From assembly GCA_023653785.1 (NCBI GenBank), contig JAMKCH010084935.1, positions 44,478 through 108,477 on the forward strand: a stretch of 64,000 nucleotides of DNA. Reading direction: 5' to 3'. The first letter of the stretch is position 1, and each line of letters opens with the position of its first letter. Below the pieces are notes generated by a model, which had not been told where the DNA came from, made no database searches, and was given only the letters and a program-made list of their open reading frames with translations. The DNA is from Ophioderma brevispina. Lineage: Eukaryota; Echinodermata; Ophiuroidea; Amphilepidida; Ophiodermatidae. Shown piece by piece: positions 54,400-64,000 of the stretch. The translations under genes and the position numbers were made by a program.

Positions 54400-57300
54400 T
54401 GAAAATAAATGACACGTTCCAAAATCGTTCTAATTTGATGCTTTGCAGATTTTTCATGAAGCGACAGCAAGTGTCCCAAACGTCGAAGGGGCGGGCAACT
54501 CACGGTGACAAAATCAAGATGAATAAAATTTAATGTAAGAACTAACCGCCGGTTTTGCAAACCGTACCCGCCCGGAAGGAACCGGGCAAATACTGGTGGT
54601 TCACAGTTTGAAAGCTGTCTCTACATGACTATTTAAATTATGGCAAAAAACCTGCATTTTTGCGTTGTAAGGGATAACTCCGTGAACCCAACATCATTGT
54701 AGACATGGCAACGATTCATCTTATTATAACCTTGGTATGCAGTTAATTGTGCAAATCTTTATTTATTTATGGTTGCTCAGTTCAGTAATACCATTATGGT
54801 TTCCAATGAGACTATGATTACCACCCCCCACAATATACACATCTGAAATACCGTAATCTATTTTTCCAAAGAATGCTACATCTCAAATGAAACATGCGCT
54901 TCCTTGGTTTAATTATTTTTCAGCACACTTTAGAGATTCGCAGACATTTCACATTACACATTGTTGCCGACATGAGTAGTTACTAAAGCCAAACCTAGAT
55001 GTCTCCACAAAATTTTATATCAATATTTCTACCAATTAGTTATCTAAATTCAGGAAACCAGGTTGAATTGGGAAAACAATACACAACATTATATCCAATG
55101 AAAGTGTTTCTATGTAAAATTAAAAAGCGTAAACAATTTAGTGACACTTGTAAAAATGATTATATCAAACATTTTAAACTTGCAAAACATGTATGGGTAA
55201 AATGAATAAAATAACAACATCAGAATTTGGTAAACAAAATCCGTTAATATCCCATGAAGAAGCCATTCCATCGCTATTAATAGCTTATATTAAAAAAACA
55301 AAAATAATTATAATTAAGATCGTGTTGTGCCCTTAAATCTTTTAAATTGATTGTTTAATATGGAAATACAATAGCATTATAAATAAATGCGCGGTGTACT
55401 GAAGCGCGTGCTCTGCGTAAGAAAATCGACATGGGATATCAAGAATCAAATAAAAGTAATTGATTTCAAATGAAGTAATTGATTTCAAGCTGACTACTAT
55501 GACATTTGCAACTAGGGTTGAATGATAATTACTTTGATTTCAAGTTGAACTACTCTCACCATTCCACAAACAAGGAAATTGCACAGTATGACAATTGACT
55601 TGTTGGCGAACTGGTAGACTCATTTTTAATTTTCTCAAAACTAATCTATGAACCCAAACAACTTTATCCATCATTTTGTAAAATGCTGTATGTTTCTATT
55701 ACAATGACGATCAAGTTCGGTTTGGTAATGCTAAATGAATAAACTTTGTCCTTTCTTTAATTGTATTGCGGTGCTAATGGACCTCAGTTGCTATCATCAA
55801 AAGCTTTCGGCCATTAAATAGGTAGACCCTTTTAATTTATTGTTTAGCATATATTTTTTAAAGTATCGTTTTACAATTTTGAGCCTACTAAATCGGCAAT
55901 AGTGAAATTTTAAAAATAGGAGTTTAGTGGTGTTTATGTAAAGGATAATTAACGTAGCTGAGTGCACAAACTTACGCATACACGCAATTATCTAACATAA
56001 TGCACGCAGCTCAGTTAAATATCCGTCATACACTTTGCGTGCATCAGTTCAAATATAAAGTATAATATGAATATTTGTTAAAATTAAGAAAATTCACCCT
56101 AGAAAAATAAATAACTTCACGAATTAAAACACCGGTCATCAATTGGCCTTCTTACTCAATCACCTGTATCGATCAATTCGCAGTTGTAAGGATTATTGTT
56201 TGCTGATGGGTAGCTTCAATACCCATACCATCCCAATTTTAAGAATGATGTTTACAGTGAATGAGGTCAATTTGAGCTTTACATGCAGTATGCTTGCGGA
56301 GTAGTGCATACCACAAGGTGGGGTGGGGGGGGGGGGGGGGAGGCCAACTAGAACATAGTGCCAGTAGCTCTCGGTTATTAAAAAAAGCTTGGGGATAGTA
56401 ATTGAAGTTGGATTCTCCAAAATTAAAGGTATGTGGTCGATCTTTAGGCTAGTACTAGGTGGTCTTTATGACATAGATCCATGGGTTCGTACTGTCACCC
56501 ATGGGAGACCTTGTATTTACACACATGTCCTCTGGCCTTAGTAAAATTGCGTAGTTAAATCATTTTGTATATTGTGCCATGCCACCACCAAATGGAATTC
56601 GGCAGCCTCAACTTAATAAAGCTGACATGTTGACGGCGTGGTGTCAGAATACTAAATTCATCCCGTTTATTGTAAATATGATAATGTATCACATAAACAA
56701 CAGCACTGCCCATTATTGAGGGTTATTGACAAAGCTATTATGGCGTGCATGAGTGACTCCTCAATTAAGAGGCCTGATCATGTTACAAGCTATTGTCCAG
56801 TAATTAGTCTTTGTTTTCGAGTAGCGCAACTCCTATCAAATGAAAGTAAACAGTAAATGTCAAGAAAACGTACGTGTTTTTGTGTGTCTGAGGGTTTACG
56901 ACCACGGTTCGATGGGTGCGGGTCTCTACGTGGCAACAGTAGGTCAGGCCAAATCCTCATACTATTTTTGGTCATAATTAATTTTTAATTATTTTTTTCG
57001 GGAAATTTTTTTTTTTTTTTTTTTTTTAAGTATGTTAACAAACAGAAAATTTAGTTTTAGGTGAAAACACGTTGTTTTTTTTATTGAAAACTTAGTTTAT
57101 CGAGAAAAGCTATAAATATTGACTGAAAAGTTTTTCATTCATAAAACTCTACTGTTCTTCAAGTTTCTAATCTGAGTTTGTCAGTGATCATTTTGAACTG
57201 AGAATGACAAGGTACTAAATGGCATTTTGAGTTAGTGCGAGATTTTTGAAATTTATATTTGCTAAGCTTTAAAATTATATATCTTTAAAGTAAACTGAGT

Positions 57301-57700
57301 TTATTTAAAGTTTTTTAGAAACATGGTTTTCTACAGTCAATCATTTAATCATTGTTAAATTAAGTTTTATCAAATGATAAACTTTTTCAAAAAGATAGCG
57401 ACTAATAAACTAAGTTTTTGAAAATCTACGTTTTCATAGAGAATACCCTATTTTTCAGGTTGATAAACTAGATTTTTTGGTTGAATTTCTTTAAAGTGAT
57501 AGGTACAGATTTCAATTTCCAATTGTAAAGGTTCGCTTTTCAATTTGATCAGAAAACTCACTTTATCAACTCCATAGTTTTTCATTTGAATTAAATATAT
57601 ATATAGAGAGAGAGGTCCGGTGAAACTGGGGGAATTGAAAAGCCACTCAAGCACGCCATTTCACTTTGTCAACCACCCTTAACGATGCTTGATGGACATG
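54400..57700. other. First-intron sequence, nothing recognised
   Basis: AT-rich with a G run at 56,324-56,341, a T run at 57,006-57,027, a small TATATATAGAGAGAGAG microsatellite near 57,594 and repeated AAGTAATTGATTTCAA at 55,455-55,490. No coding pattern. Confidence 0.4.
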
Positions 57701-57711
57701 GTTGGTTAATC

Positions 57712-57982
57712 TGTTGTATATTGATTATCCATTGTTGTTGTTAAGAGCATTGTATTTTACGAATCATTCTCCGTGTTCTAGAGGTTTGTCTGAAGTCACT
57801 AGAAGACAGAGTGCACAAATTATCAAGATTCTTTTGTTTCGCATGCAAGTTTATCTCGAATCTTTTGTTTGGCGTGCAGGTTTATATAATTTGTGCTCTC
57901 TGCCTCAGATAACCTTACTGGAGACTGATTCGTATGAAATAATGCACTGAACAACAATGGATAATCAACAATACACTGATGC
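57712..57982. mobile_element. Foldback element, about 60-bp terminal inverted repeats
   Basis: TGTATATTGATTATCCATTG with TTGTTGTTAAGAGCATTGTA at the left is mirrored by TGCACTGAACAACAATGGAT and AATCAACAATACAC at the right. The interior has AATCTTTTGTTT-type direct repeats. About 270 bp. Lies about 0.7 kb downstream of exon 1 in the first intron. Confidence 0.75.
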
Positions 57983-58681
57983 ACTTGAAGTGCATTTTAA
58001 GATCAAGTCTTCCACATTCTGTTTACAATTTTCAACACGTAATAATGATTTTACTTAATTACCGCTGACATTATATTATAACATAAGTTACAAAACCACC
58101 AAGTCAAAATAAAGTTTTATGCGATTCTTCACTTACAATGAGAATAATAATAATAATCTTGACATAACGCCTCATGCAGAGGCTTCCAGGCGTTCACAAA
58201 AGATATCATTTATTAAAATGACAAATACAAATTAATAGATAATAACAGATAATGTTAAAACAGGTATCATACATCAATAATACAAACATTCCATGCATGA
58301 TTCATAAGGATTGAAGCAGATTTTATAAGGCAGGCATGTTCAAATTTTGGCATGAAGAAGTTTGATTTCACCAGTGAAATAATGATGGTTAAAATATACA
58401 AAGAAACCGAATTCAATGAGTGAAGTACGTCTTGGTGTCACATCTGACAGTTTACATGTACTTCTTTTCCAAAACAATTTTCAGTGTGTTTACTATAAAT
58501 ACACGAACTCGATGCACACAGCTGAACGCCGCGCACAATTTAGGTTGGCCAAATTTTTTCGTCAACCTCCATTTCCAAATGCGCAACGTCCTTTGTTCGC
58601 TCTCCTACCATTTACGAGCATCGTCACAATGTTTAATTAATCTTGTATCATATTACATTAACCACTGAGCTATTTTCTTAC

Positions 58682-58727
58682 CACAGACGAGAATAGCAAC
58701 GACGTACAGAAAAAGGCGCCATTCCAT
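58682..58727 (-). CDS. Exon 1: start codon and signal peptide
   Basis: Reads MEWRLFLYVVAILVC and then the first base of a Gly codon: a short polar/basic N terminus followed by a hydrophobic core, typical of a secretory signal peptide. The ATG sits in a strong context (A at -3, G at +4). The exon ends at a consensus donor (G|GTAAGA) in phase 1, which matches the phase-1 start of the next recognised exon at 39.6 kb, so the pair completes a GGT Gly codon. I chose this start because of the context and the immediate hydrophobic core. Two short upstream ATG frames lie just 5'; one (MVPKELR) ends a few bases before the main ATG. The 19-kb gap to exon 2 is long and another small exon could be hidden there. 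Confidence 0.65.
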
Positions 58728-58731
58728 TTTA

Positions 58732-58800
58732 TCACCTCAGTTCTTTTGGTACCATCAATTCCACAACAAATCCGACATTTTGTAAGGCTATATTTATGCT
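58732..58800 (-). promoter_or_regulatory. Candidate core promoter and 5' leader with two uORFs
   Basis: A TATA-like string (CATAAATATAG on the minus strand, 58,788-58,798) lies about 65 nt upstream of the start ATG, so a transcription start near 58,760 would give a leader of about 30 nt. A 7-codon uORF (MVPKELR, 58,732-58,755) ends just before the main ATG, and another short ATG frame lies further up. Position relative to a convincing signal-peptide exon is the only support; if a 5' non-coding exon exists this call fails. Confidence 0.25.
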
Positions 58801-59387
58801 TCACTTATGATTGTCATCAAGAACGGTTAATCGCGTTTGAATTCCTTTGCTATAGGAAAGAATACCTAAGTTGTTTACTTGATGCGCGCTTCCCTATATC
58901 ACCATGGCCGTAAATAGTCTAGAAACAATTTTGAGATTTAAATTGTGAGACCAACTTTGTGTCATATGTAAATTGCCTGGAGTTATCAATATTAACTTCA
59001 ACATAATACATTTTCGTCGACTTTGGAAACAATCCTGTTGTACATTCCCAGGGTTTAAGCGGTTTTTGTATACTAAAATATTAGCCCATGGTCATTTAAA
59101 AAAGGAAGGTATATCAATTATTTAACATGAAATCCGTCACTAAGGTAACGCATATACATACTTAGCAATCTATTGCGGTATTTCAGAGAGACGATGCACT
59201 TCATTTAATACACCTATATACACAATAATGACAACGTATATGAATAGTGGTCTCGGGTAACCGTTATATGAAAAGAATGTGCTGTTTAAGATGTTGCATT
59301 AGGGGATTTTAAGTACATCAATGATCGCATATTTTAAGAAAACTAAGAATAGTACTTATACAGTGTGTCCCAAAACAATGCAATCCT

Positions 59388-61090
59388 ATTTAGTTGGTGC
59401 TATAATTTAAGAATTTGAAAACGTTAACATTGTGCATTATATTCGTAAAGCCTACACTTTTTCTGCACATACTATTAACATTTCATCTAATTTTGCTTCA
59501 TTGCTTTTGAGAACAAAAAGTACACCACAATTTAAGTCGTTCCGAATTTGACTGATGAGTACACAATCAAAGCAGGCTTAACCGGGAGGCTTAAGGGAGG
59601 GTTATCCCGCTATTTCTGGAAATTTCGAGGAGCAATTTCAGATATTTCTTAAAATGTCCCCTATACATATCATATACCATCATGTAGGCCTTGACCTGAA
59701 CTTTCAAAATCTGTATTAATTTTCACCTTGCCATGGCAACCGGGAGCCAGCCAATAAGCACTTTTAACTGAATAACTTAAAAACGAAGGGGAAATTCAAA
59801 AATCGGAAGACATGGTTTTCTAGAGCTTAGTCTTCTTAACATCTATGCCAAATTTTATTGCTATACCATTTTTCGTTTTCTATTTACGTTTGTTGAAATT
59901 GCTATTTTGCGCTTTTTTACGAACTGAGATATAGGCCTTTAAAGTTTTGTTGGCGCTACTTTTATGGCGCTATTGGTATACGAATATAATTATTTTGCAT
60001 TTTTATGTGTATTAGTAATTATAATAATTTTTAATCAAAGTTTGGTTGAAAAAGATGCATTAATTACTTTGTTATTAATTTTGGAAATAATTTTGTTAAA
60101 TATAGCAGGGTGAGGAAATAAAGAAATACATAAGAAATGTATCGCAGTATGTTTTTTTTTTTTTTTTTTTTTTATTTAGTTGGTGCTATAATTTAAGAAT
60201 TTGAAAACGTTAACATTGTGCATTATATTCGTAAAGCCTACACTTTTTCTGCACATACTATTAACATTTCATCTAATTTTGCTTCATTGCTTTTGAGAAC
60301 AAAAAGTACACCACAATTTAAGTCGTTCCGAATTTGACTGATGAGTACACAATCAAAGCAGGCTTAACCGGGAGGCTTAAGGGAGGGTTATCCCGCTATT
60401 TCTGGAAATTTCGAGGAGCAATTTCAGATATTTCTTAAAATGTCCCCTATACATATCATATACCATCATGTAGGCCTTGACCTGAACTTTCAAAATCTGT
60501 ATTAATTTTCACCTTTGTTGCCATGGTAACCATGCTAGGCCTGTGATTGGCTAAATTTTTGAACAAACGTAACTCAAACACCGTTTGACGAACATTAATG
60601 GGTTTTGGGGAGAATGTTCGCTGGGACATTCCGGAGGAAACCATGTTCTCCGATTTTTGTATTGGTTGCCATGGCAACCGGGAGCCAGCCAATAAGCAAT
60701 TTTTACTGAATAACTTAAAACCGAAGGGGAAATTCAAAAATCGGAAGACATGGTTTTCTAGAGCTTAGTCTTCTTAACATCTATGCCAAATTTTATTGCT
60801 ATACCACTTTTCGTTTTCTAGTTACGTTTGTTTGAAAATTGCTATTTTGCGCTTTTTTACGAACTGAGATATAGGCCTTTAAAGTTTGTGCTACGTTGAG
60901 GGCGCTATTTATACGAATTATGTAATTATTTTGCTTTTTTATGTGTAGTAGTAATTATAATAATTTTTAATCAAAGTTTGGTTGAAAAAGATGCATTAAT
61001 TACTTTGTTATTAATTTTTGAAATAATTTTGTTAAATATAGCAGGGTGAGGAAAAAAAAGAAATACATAAGAAATGTATCGCAGTATGTT
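59388..61090. repeat. Two-copy tandem duplication (786/916 bp) with a poly(T) seam
   Basis: Copy 1 starts TATTTAGTTGGTGC at 59,387 and copy 2 at about 60,173, joined by T22. Copy 2 ends GCAGTATGTTAAAC without the T run. Copy 1 lacks about 149 bp present in copy 2 between two TTGCCATGG words (60,518 and 60,665), consistent with deletion by recombination between these short repeats. It carries the X-box motifs listed separately. Confidence 0.9.
59728..60679. promoter_or_regulatory. RFX-type X-box palindromes upstream of the REJ-like gene
   Basis: GGTTGCCATGGCAACC (60,664-60,679) is a perfect 16-bp palindrome containing the RFX consensus. GTTGCCATGGTAAC (60,517-60,530) also fits the consensus, and CTTGCCATGGCAAC (59,727-59,740) has one mismatch. 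RFX factors are known to drive ciliary gene sets. The sites are 1.0-2.0 kb upstream of the gene's start but inside a tandem repeat, so they may be repeat-borne and not functional for this gene. Confidence 0.4.
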
Positions 61091-61565
61091 AAACAATTCA
61101 ATATAAGACTTTAAAAAGAACACAACCCACAGCCTATAATTATTTTTTGAAAAATATTGTTAATTATCACTGGTTGAAAACTAATAATACATGCAAAGTA
61201 TATGACAAAATATGCTTTTCGCCAAGTTTTTTGTCGCCTCCGATACTTTGATCAGTTGTATCTTCTGAACCGAGAGTCGGATTTTAGTCAAATAAAAAGT
61301 ATTTCAAGCTAAGACTTTACCGCATATTGCTGTTACAATATCTCACTTTTTGCAGTGGAAAATAATTTTCCCATTAGCAGCGGGACAACCCCCCCCCCCC
61401 AACCCTAAAAGAGCCGGGCTTTTGGAAACCAATTCACCGCCGGGGGGCGGATCCCCCCTAGTATCTCGGAAACGGATTGTTGAACTATCATATGTGTGGT
61501 ACCAATAGATAGCTATGACCCTCCCGAGTCCATTGATACCAAAACAAGTACAAAGATACCTTGTA

Positions 61566-61584
61566 TGACGTCACAGTGACGTCA
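61566..61584. promoter_or_regulatory. Paired CRE (ATF/CREB) sites
   Basis: TGACGTCACAGTGACGTCA: two perfect 8-bp CRE palindromes separated by CAG, 2.8 kb upstream of the minus-strand gene start. Two full CREs at this spacing are unlikely by chance in AT-rich DNA, but the surrounding sequence has no other promoter feature I recognise. Confidence 0.35.
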
Positions 61585-62164
61585 AACATGAAAAAATCTA
61601 AAAAATCGCAAAATTCATGTTTTTTTGCCATTTTTTTCAAGCGAAAGTTGGATTTTTTGATGTGTGTCAAAGTATGCACACACATGCTCTTACTACAAAT
61701 AAATCAAATTAATAAGATAAAACATAGTGTAACTGTATCGTTAGCACAAAAAATGGATTTCTGCTGTTCCGTGTAATTTCAATGGAAATAGCTTTTCTTC
61801 GCACGCAGTGCGCGATTACGTAACGCCGCGTCATAACCGTAGGTCCGATTTTGTTCAAAATGGTCTTAAATCGAGCGCAAGGCTTCAAAGAAAAAAGTCA
61901 TGTAGTTTCGGCGTGAAAATTTTTTTTTTTTTTTTTTTTTTAAGTACGCGATGCTTGTTTTATTTCTCTTCTTTTGTCACTTTCTTTATCTTTACCTCCT
62001 TATATTGGTTCATTTAACTCAGTATAACCTTGCCAACTAAATATTAAACATTAAAAAAATACATCGCGGTCACACCGGACAGCGAGTGTCGTCTCCTTCG
62101 CACTTTGTGGAATGGGGGGTCAAAGCACATGAGTCGCCGAAGGTCCACATGAGGTCAGCACATA

Positions 62165-62390
62165 TCACAACCTCACCCACCACCTCACCCCGCCCCTCCT
62201 TTTCCACAAAGTTACATCATCTTAGCCATTACGAACTCATATGGCATGCATATATTAAGGGTTAACATTTTTAAATTATAAATTGTGTGCACATAAAAAT
62301 AATTTTCCCCACCCCACCCCTCTCCTTTCCACCAATTCAAATCGTCGTACCCTTACGGAACTCATACGGCATGCACAGAATACACACACA
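62165..62390. repeat. Diverged tandem pair
   Basis: CCCCTCCTTTTCCACAAAG...TACGAACTCATATGGCATGCA (62,192-62,250) recurs as CCCCTCTCCTTTCCACCAA...TACGGAACTCATACGGCATGCA (62,317-62,377). Offset about 126 bp. Confidence 0.65.
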
Positions 62391-63094
62391 GATACACACA
62401 ACGACATACGACCAGAGTATTTTTGCAGACGACACAACACCACGTTGACAAATAGGAAATGTTCTTTATTCACAATAACATCTGTCATAGTGTTTGAACT
62501 CAAGTTTGATTTTAGTGGCTCTTGAGTTTTTTGGATGTTGTTTGTTCTCTAGCAAATAGTCCATACCAGAATAGGATGCGTCAATATCCATTAATCCTAT
62601 TTCCATTCATTGTAATCACTCCGGTGCAATTAAAATATTCACACGGTTTGTCAGACCATGGACGAAAGAGAGAGAAGGACCTACAAACACCTAGTTTTAA
62701 AAAGACCCGATCACGTTGTCGCATTTGTTATTAAATACCACCATGATCCCTTTTATCAGCTTTTATGACCTCTACGTATGGATAGCGGGCTAGCGCACCA
62801 TTGAATAGCCGCAGACGAAACACAGTGAAGTTGTATTTTTGCCTGCACCATGTGGCTTCACCTTATGTCCAAGTTAAAGGAATTTTTTGTATAACAATAG
62901 AACATCTATGTGGAAAATGTTGCACCAACAGGTGTATGCTTGTTTCCCGCGCCCTATTGCTAAAGCGAAAAGCAACTTTCTTTTGTTTCAATCCGGCGAC
63001 TCAGACCGTATCCATGTCTAGCCCTTTTCTTTTCATCATTATCAATTGTGTTCTTTTGTTCAACTGGAACTGTCCATTATAGTTACGAAAGCGG

Positions 63095-63203
63095 TCAGAG
63101 ACCGTTATTTAAACCTATGAATAGTCATCACACAACCGTTATTTTTCCTCGAAGTGGCTCTGGCCACTTCCGAGAAAAATAACGGTCTATGAAGTATTCA
63201 TAG
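63095..63203. mobile_element. Foldback element with nested palindromes
   Basis: ACCGTTATTTTTCCTCGAAG with TGG is mirrored by CCACTTCCGAGAAAAATAAC with GGT around a 6-nt CTCTGG loop (63,135-63,186). Outer CTATGAATA/TATTCATAG extends the fold. Confidence 0.75.
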
Positions 63204-64000
63204 TGTTATATAGCCTCCATTTTTGTGATTGAAAATAAGTATTAATAGTATTTTCTCATTTTTATTTGAGCACAGATTTTCTCACGGGAAAAGCACTCTG
63301 TATACTATAAAGAGAGAGGGGATTTCCCAAAGTTTTGTTTTGCAAGTCACCTGTTTAGATGCACAATAGGGGAAGTGGGGAATTCCCCAAGGCTGCTAAA
63401 CTTAGAAACTGTTTATGTTTTGAGATCAAAACTTGTAAGATCAGGATTTCCCACAGAGTTATAATAATGTAAAGAGATGTGATTCAGGTTATGTTTATGC
63501 TGATGTGTGTAATGTCCTATTTTTAACTGGGATCTTTTGTGAAATCATTATATATTTAAGAGTTGAGCTAAGTCTCGCCGTCCGCAGTTTGTAATCAGCT
63601 ATACAGTTTGGTTATAGCTAGTTTTATCTACATAATGGTATATTCATGCTCCACACAGTGCCAGGATTTATTAGATTGTCAATTCCATGTGAGCAGAGGC
63701 TGTAATTATCTACTGTCGTCTGTTGAAGTCCCGACAGTGCTGGGAATTCAACAAGATTCCAATTGTGGACAGATAGAAATTGTGGGGATTTGATTATCTT
63801 GGACTGATATACTGTGGATTATTAATCGTCGAGGACTTAATTTAACCTTGTCGTCTTTGAACTGCTGGACAAAAGTAATCTTCAGGACTGAGAAGAGGCC
63901 CATGGAAAATCACCTGGAGAGTTAATTAAGTGAACTTTGCATACTGTCATTGGAGTCTTCGCTGTGAGGACATAACAATGTTGAACTGCAACTCCTTTCA

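Larger units (their letters stand above)
6385..58727 (-). other. Locus of a REJ/polycystin-1-like receptor gene (about 17 recognised exons)
   Basis: The exons listed separately below form one minus-strand gene. Order from the N terminus is signal peptide, Thr/Ser linker, EGF, F5/8C, EGF, F5/8C, REJ, Gly/Ser linker, helical stalk, Gly/Asn/Ser repeat and GAIN-like stalk. Known REJ/PKD1-family proteins are cell-surface receptors of sperm and cilia, ending in GPS, one or more membrane helices and often PLAT. I did not find that C-terminal part, so the gene either runs off the left edge or its last exons are unrecognised. Phase agreement is complete for exons 1-11 and for the three lowest-coordinate exons. 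The middle REJ exons are missing, and three exons have frame breaks. The first intron is about 19 kb and most of the locus is transposon-derived. Family assignment is from motif pattern, not a database search. Confidence 0.72.
61100..64000. other. Upstream intergenic region, no gene recognised
   Basis: Contains the CRE pair (61,566), a C run and GC-rich short inverted motifs at 61,390-61,460, poly(T) at 61,920-61,942, a diverged tandem pair at 62,165-62,390 and the foldback at 63.1 kb. The last 450 bp have a TATATTTAAG box and look promoter- or LTR-like, but no coding frame follows inside the window. Confidence 0.35.

Noticed and set aside
63500..64000. LTR or promoter at the right edge
   Set aside because: A TATATTTAAG box and moderate-GC leader are present, but no terminal dinucleotides, primer-binding site or second LTR can be seen inside the window.

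Overview
This is animal nuclear DNA. It is AT-rich and intron-dominated, with no long ORFs, canonical GT-AG splice signals around short exons, many SINE, LINE and foldback (MITE) repeats, and homopolymer tracts. The recurring TAGGCCTA-type word and the gene content (a receptor-for-egg-jelly/polycystin-1-like ectodomain, Penelope-like elements, CR1/L2-like LINEs) fit an ambulacrarian, most likely an echinoderm, possibly a hemichordate. That placement is inference from composition and family knowledge.

One host gene is readable. It is on the minus strand and runs from a signal-peptide start at 58,727 down to at least 6,385, with its 3' part off the left edge or not recognised. I reconstruct about 17 exons from splice sites, reading phase and protein pattern: signal peptide (58.7 kb); 19-kb first intron; Thr/Ser linker (39.6 kb); EGF (38.8 kb); F5/8C (discoidin-like) domain on three exons A1, B1 and C1 (35.4, 26.5 and 25.9 kb); second EGF (25.0 kb); second F5/8C domain A2, B2 and C2 (21.1, 19.9 and 18.4 kb); REJ-domain exons (17.0 and 14.1 kb); Gly/Ser-rich linker (13.1 kb); helical stalk (12.4 kb); Gly/Ser/Asn minisatellite linker (9.5 kb); and two stalk exons (7.6 and 6.5 kb). 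Exon phases match at every adjacent pair from exon 1 to the first REJ exon, and again from 9.5 to 6.4 kb. The EGF+A+B+C cassette has been duplicated in tandem. The central REJ exons between 16.9 and 14.1 kb, the GPS site, the membrane segments and PLAT were not found. Three exons carry a single-base frame break.

The introns hold most of the window's other structure. Minus-strand and plus-strand LINE fragments lie at 8.4-8.9, 11.0-11.6, 27.5-27.9, 37.4-38.4, 48.9-49.4 and 50.9-54.0 kb, and a Penelope-like element at 35.8-37.4 kb. Tandem duplications lie at 19.9-20.9, 22.2-24.6, 27.1-28.3, 28.9-32.6, 45.7-48.9 and 59.4-61.1 kb, and most have a poly(A) or poly(T) run at the copy junction. Foldback elements lie at 5.2, 6.9, 14.3-15.1, 15.3-15.9, 17.7-18.2, 25.3-25.5, 26.6-26.8, 57.7-58.0 and 63.1 kb. 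A nucleosome-length diverged satellite occupies 43.7-45.6 kb.

Upstream of the gene (58.8-64 kb) are a TATA-like box, a repeat carrying perfect RFX X-box palindromes and a pair of CRE sites. I see no CRISPR, operon or prokaryotic content. The most valuable leads are the domain architecture of the REJ-like gene, the homopolymer-seamed tandem duplications, and an internally controlled MITE insertion with an empty site in the neighbouring repeat copy.
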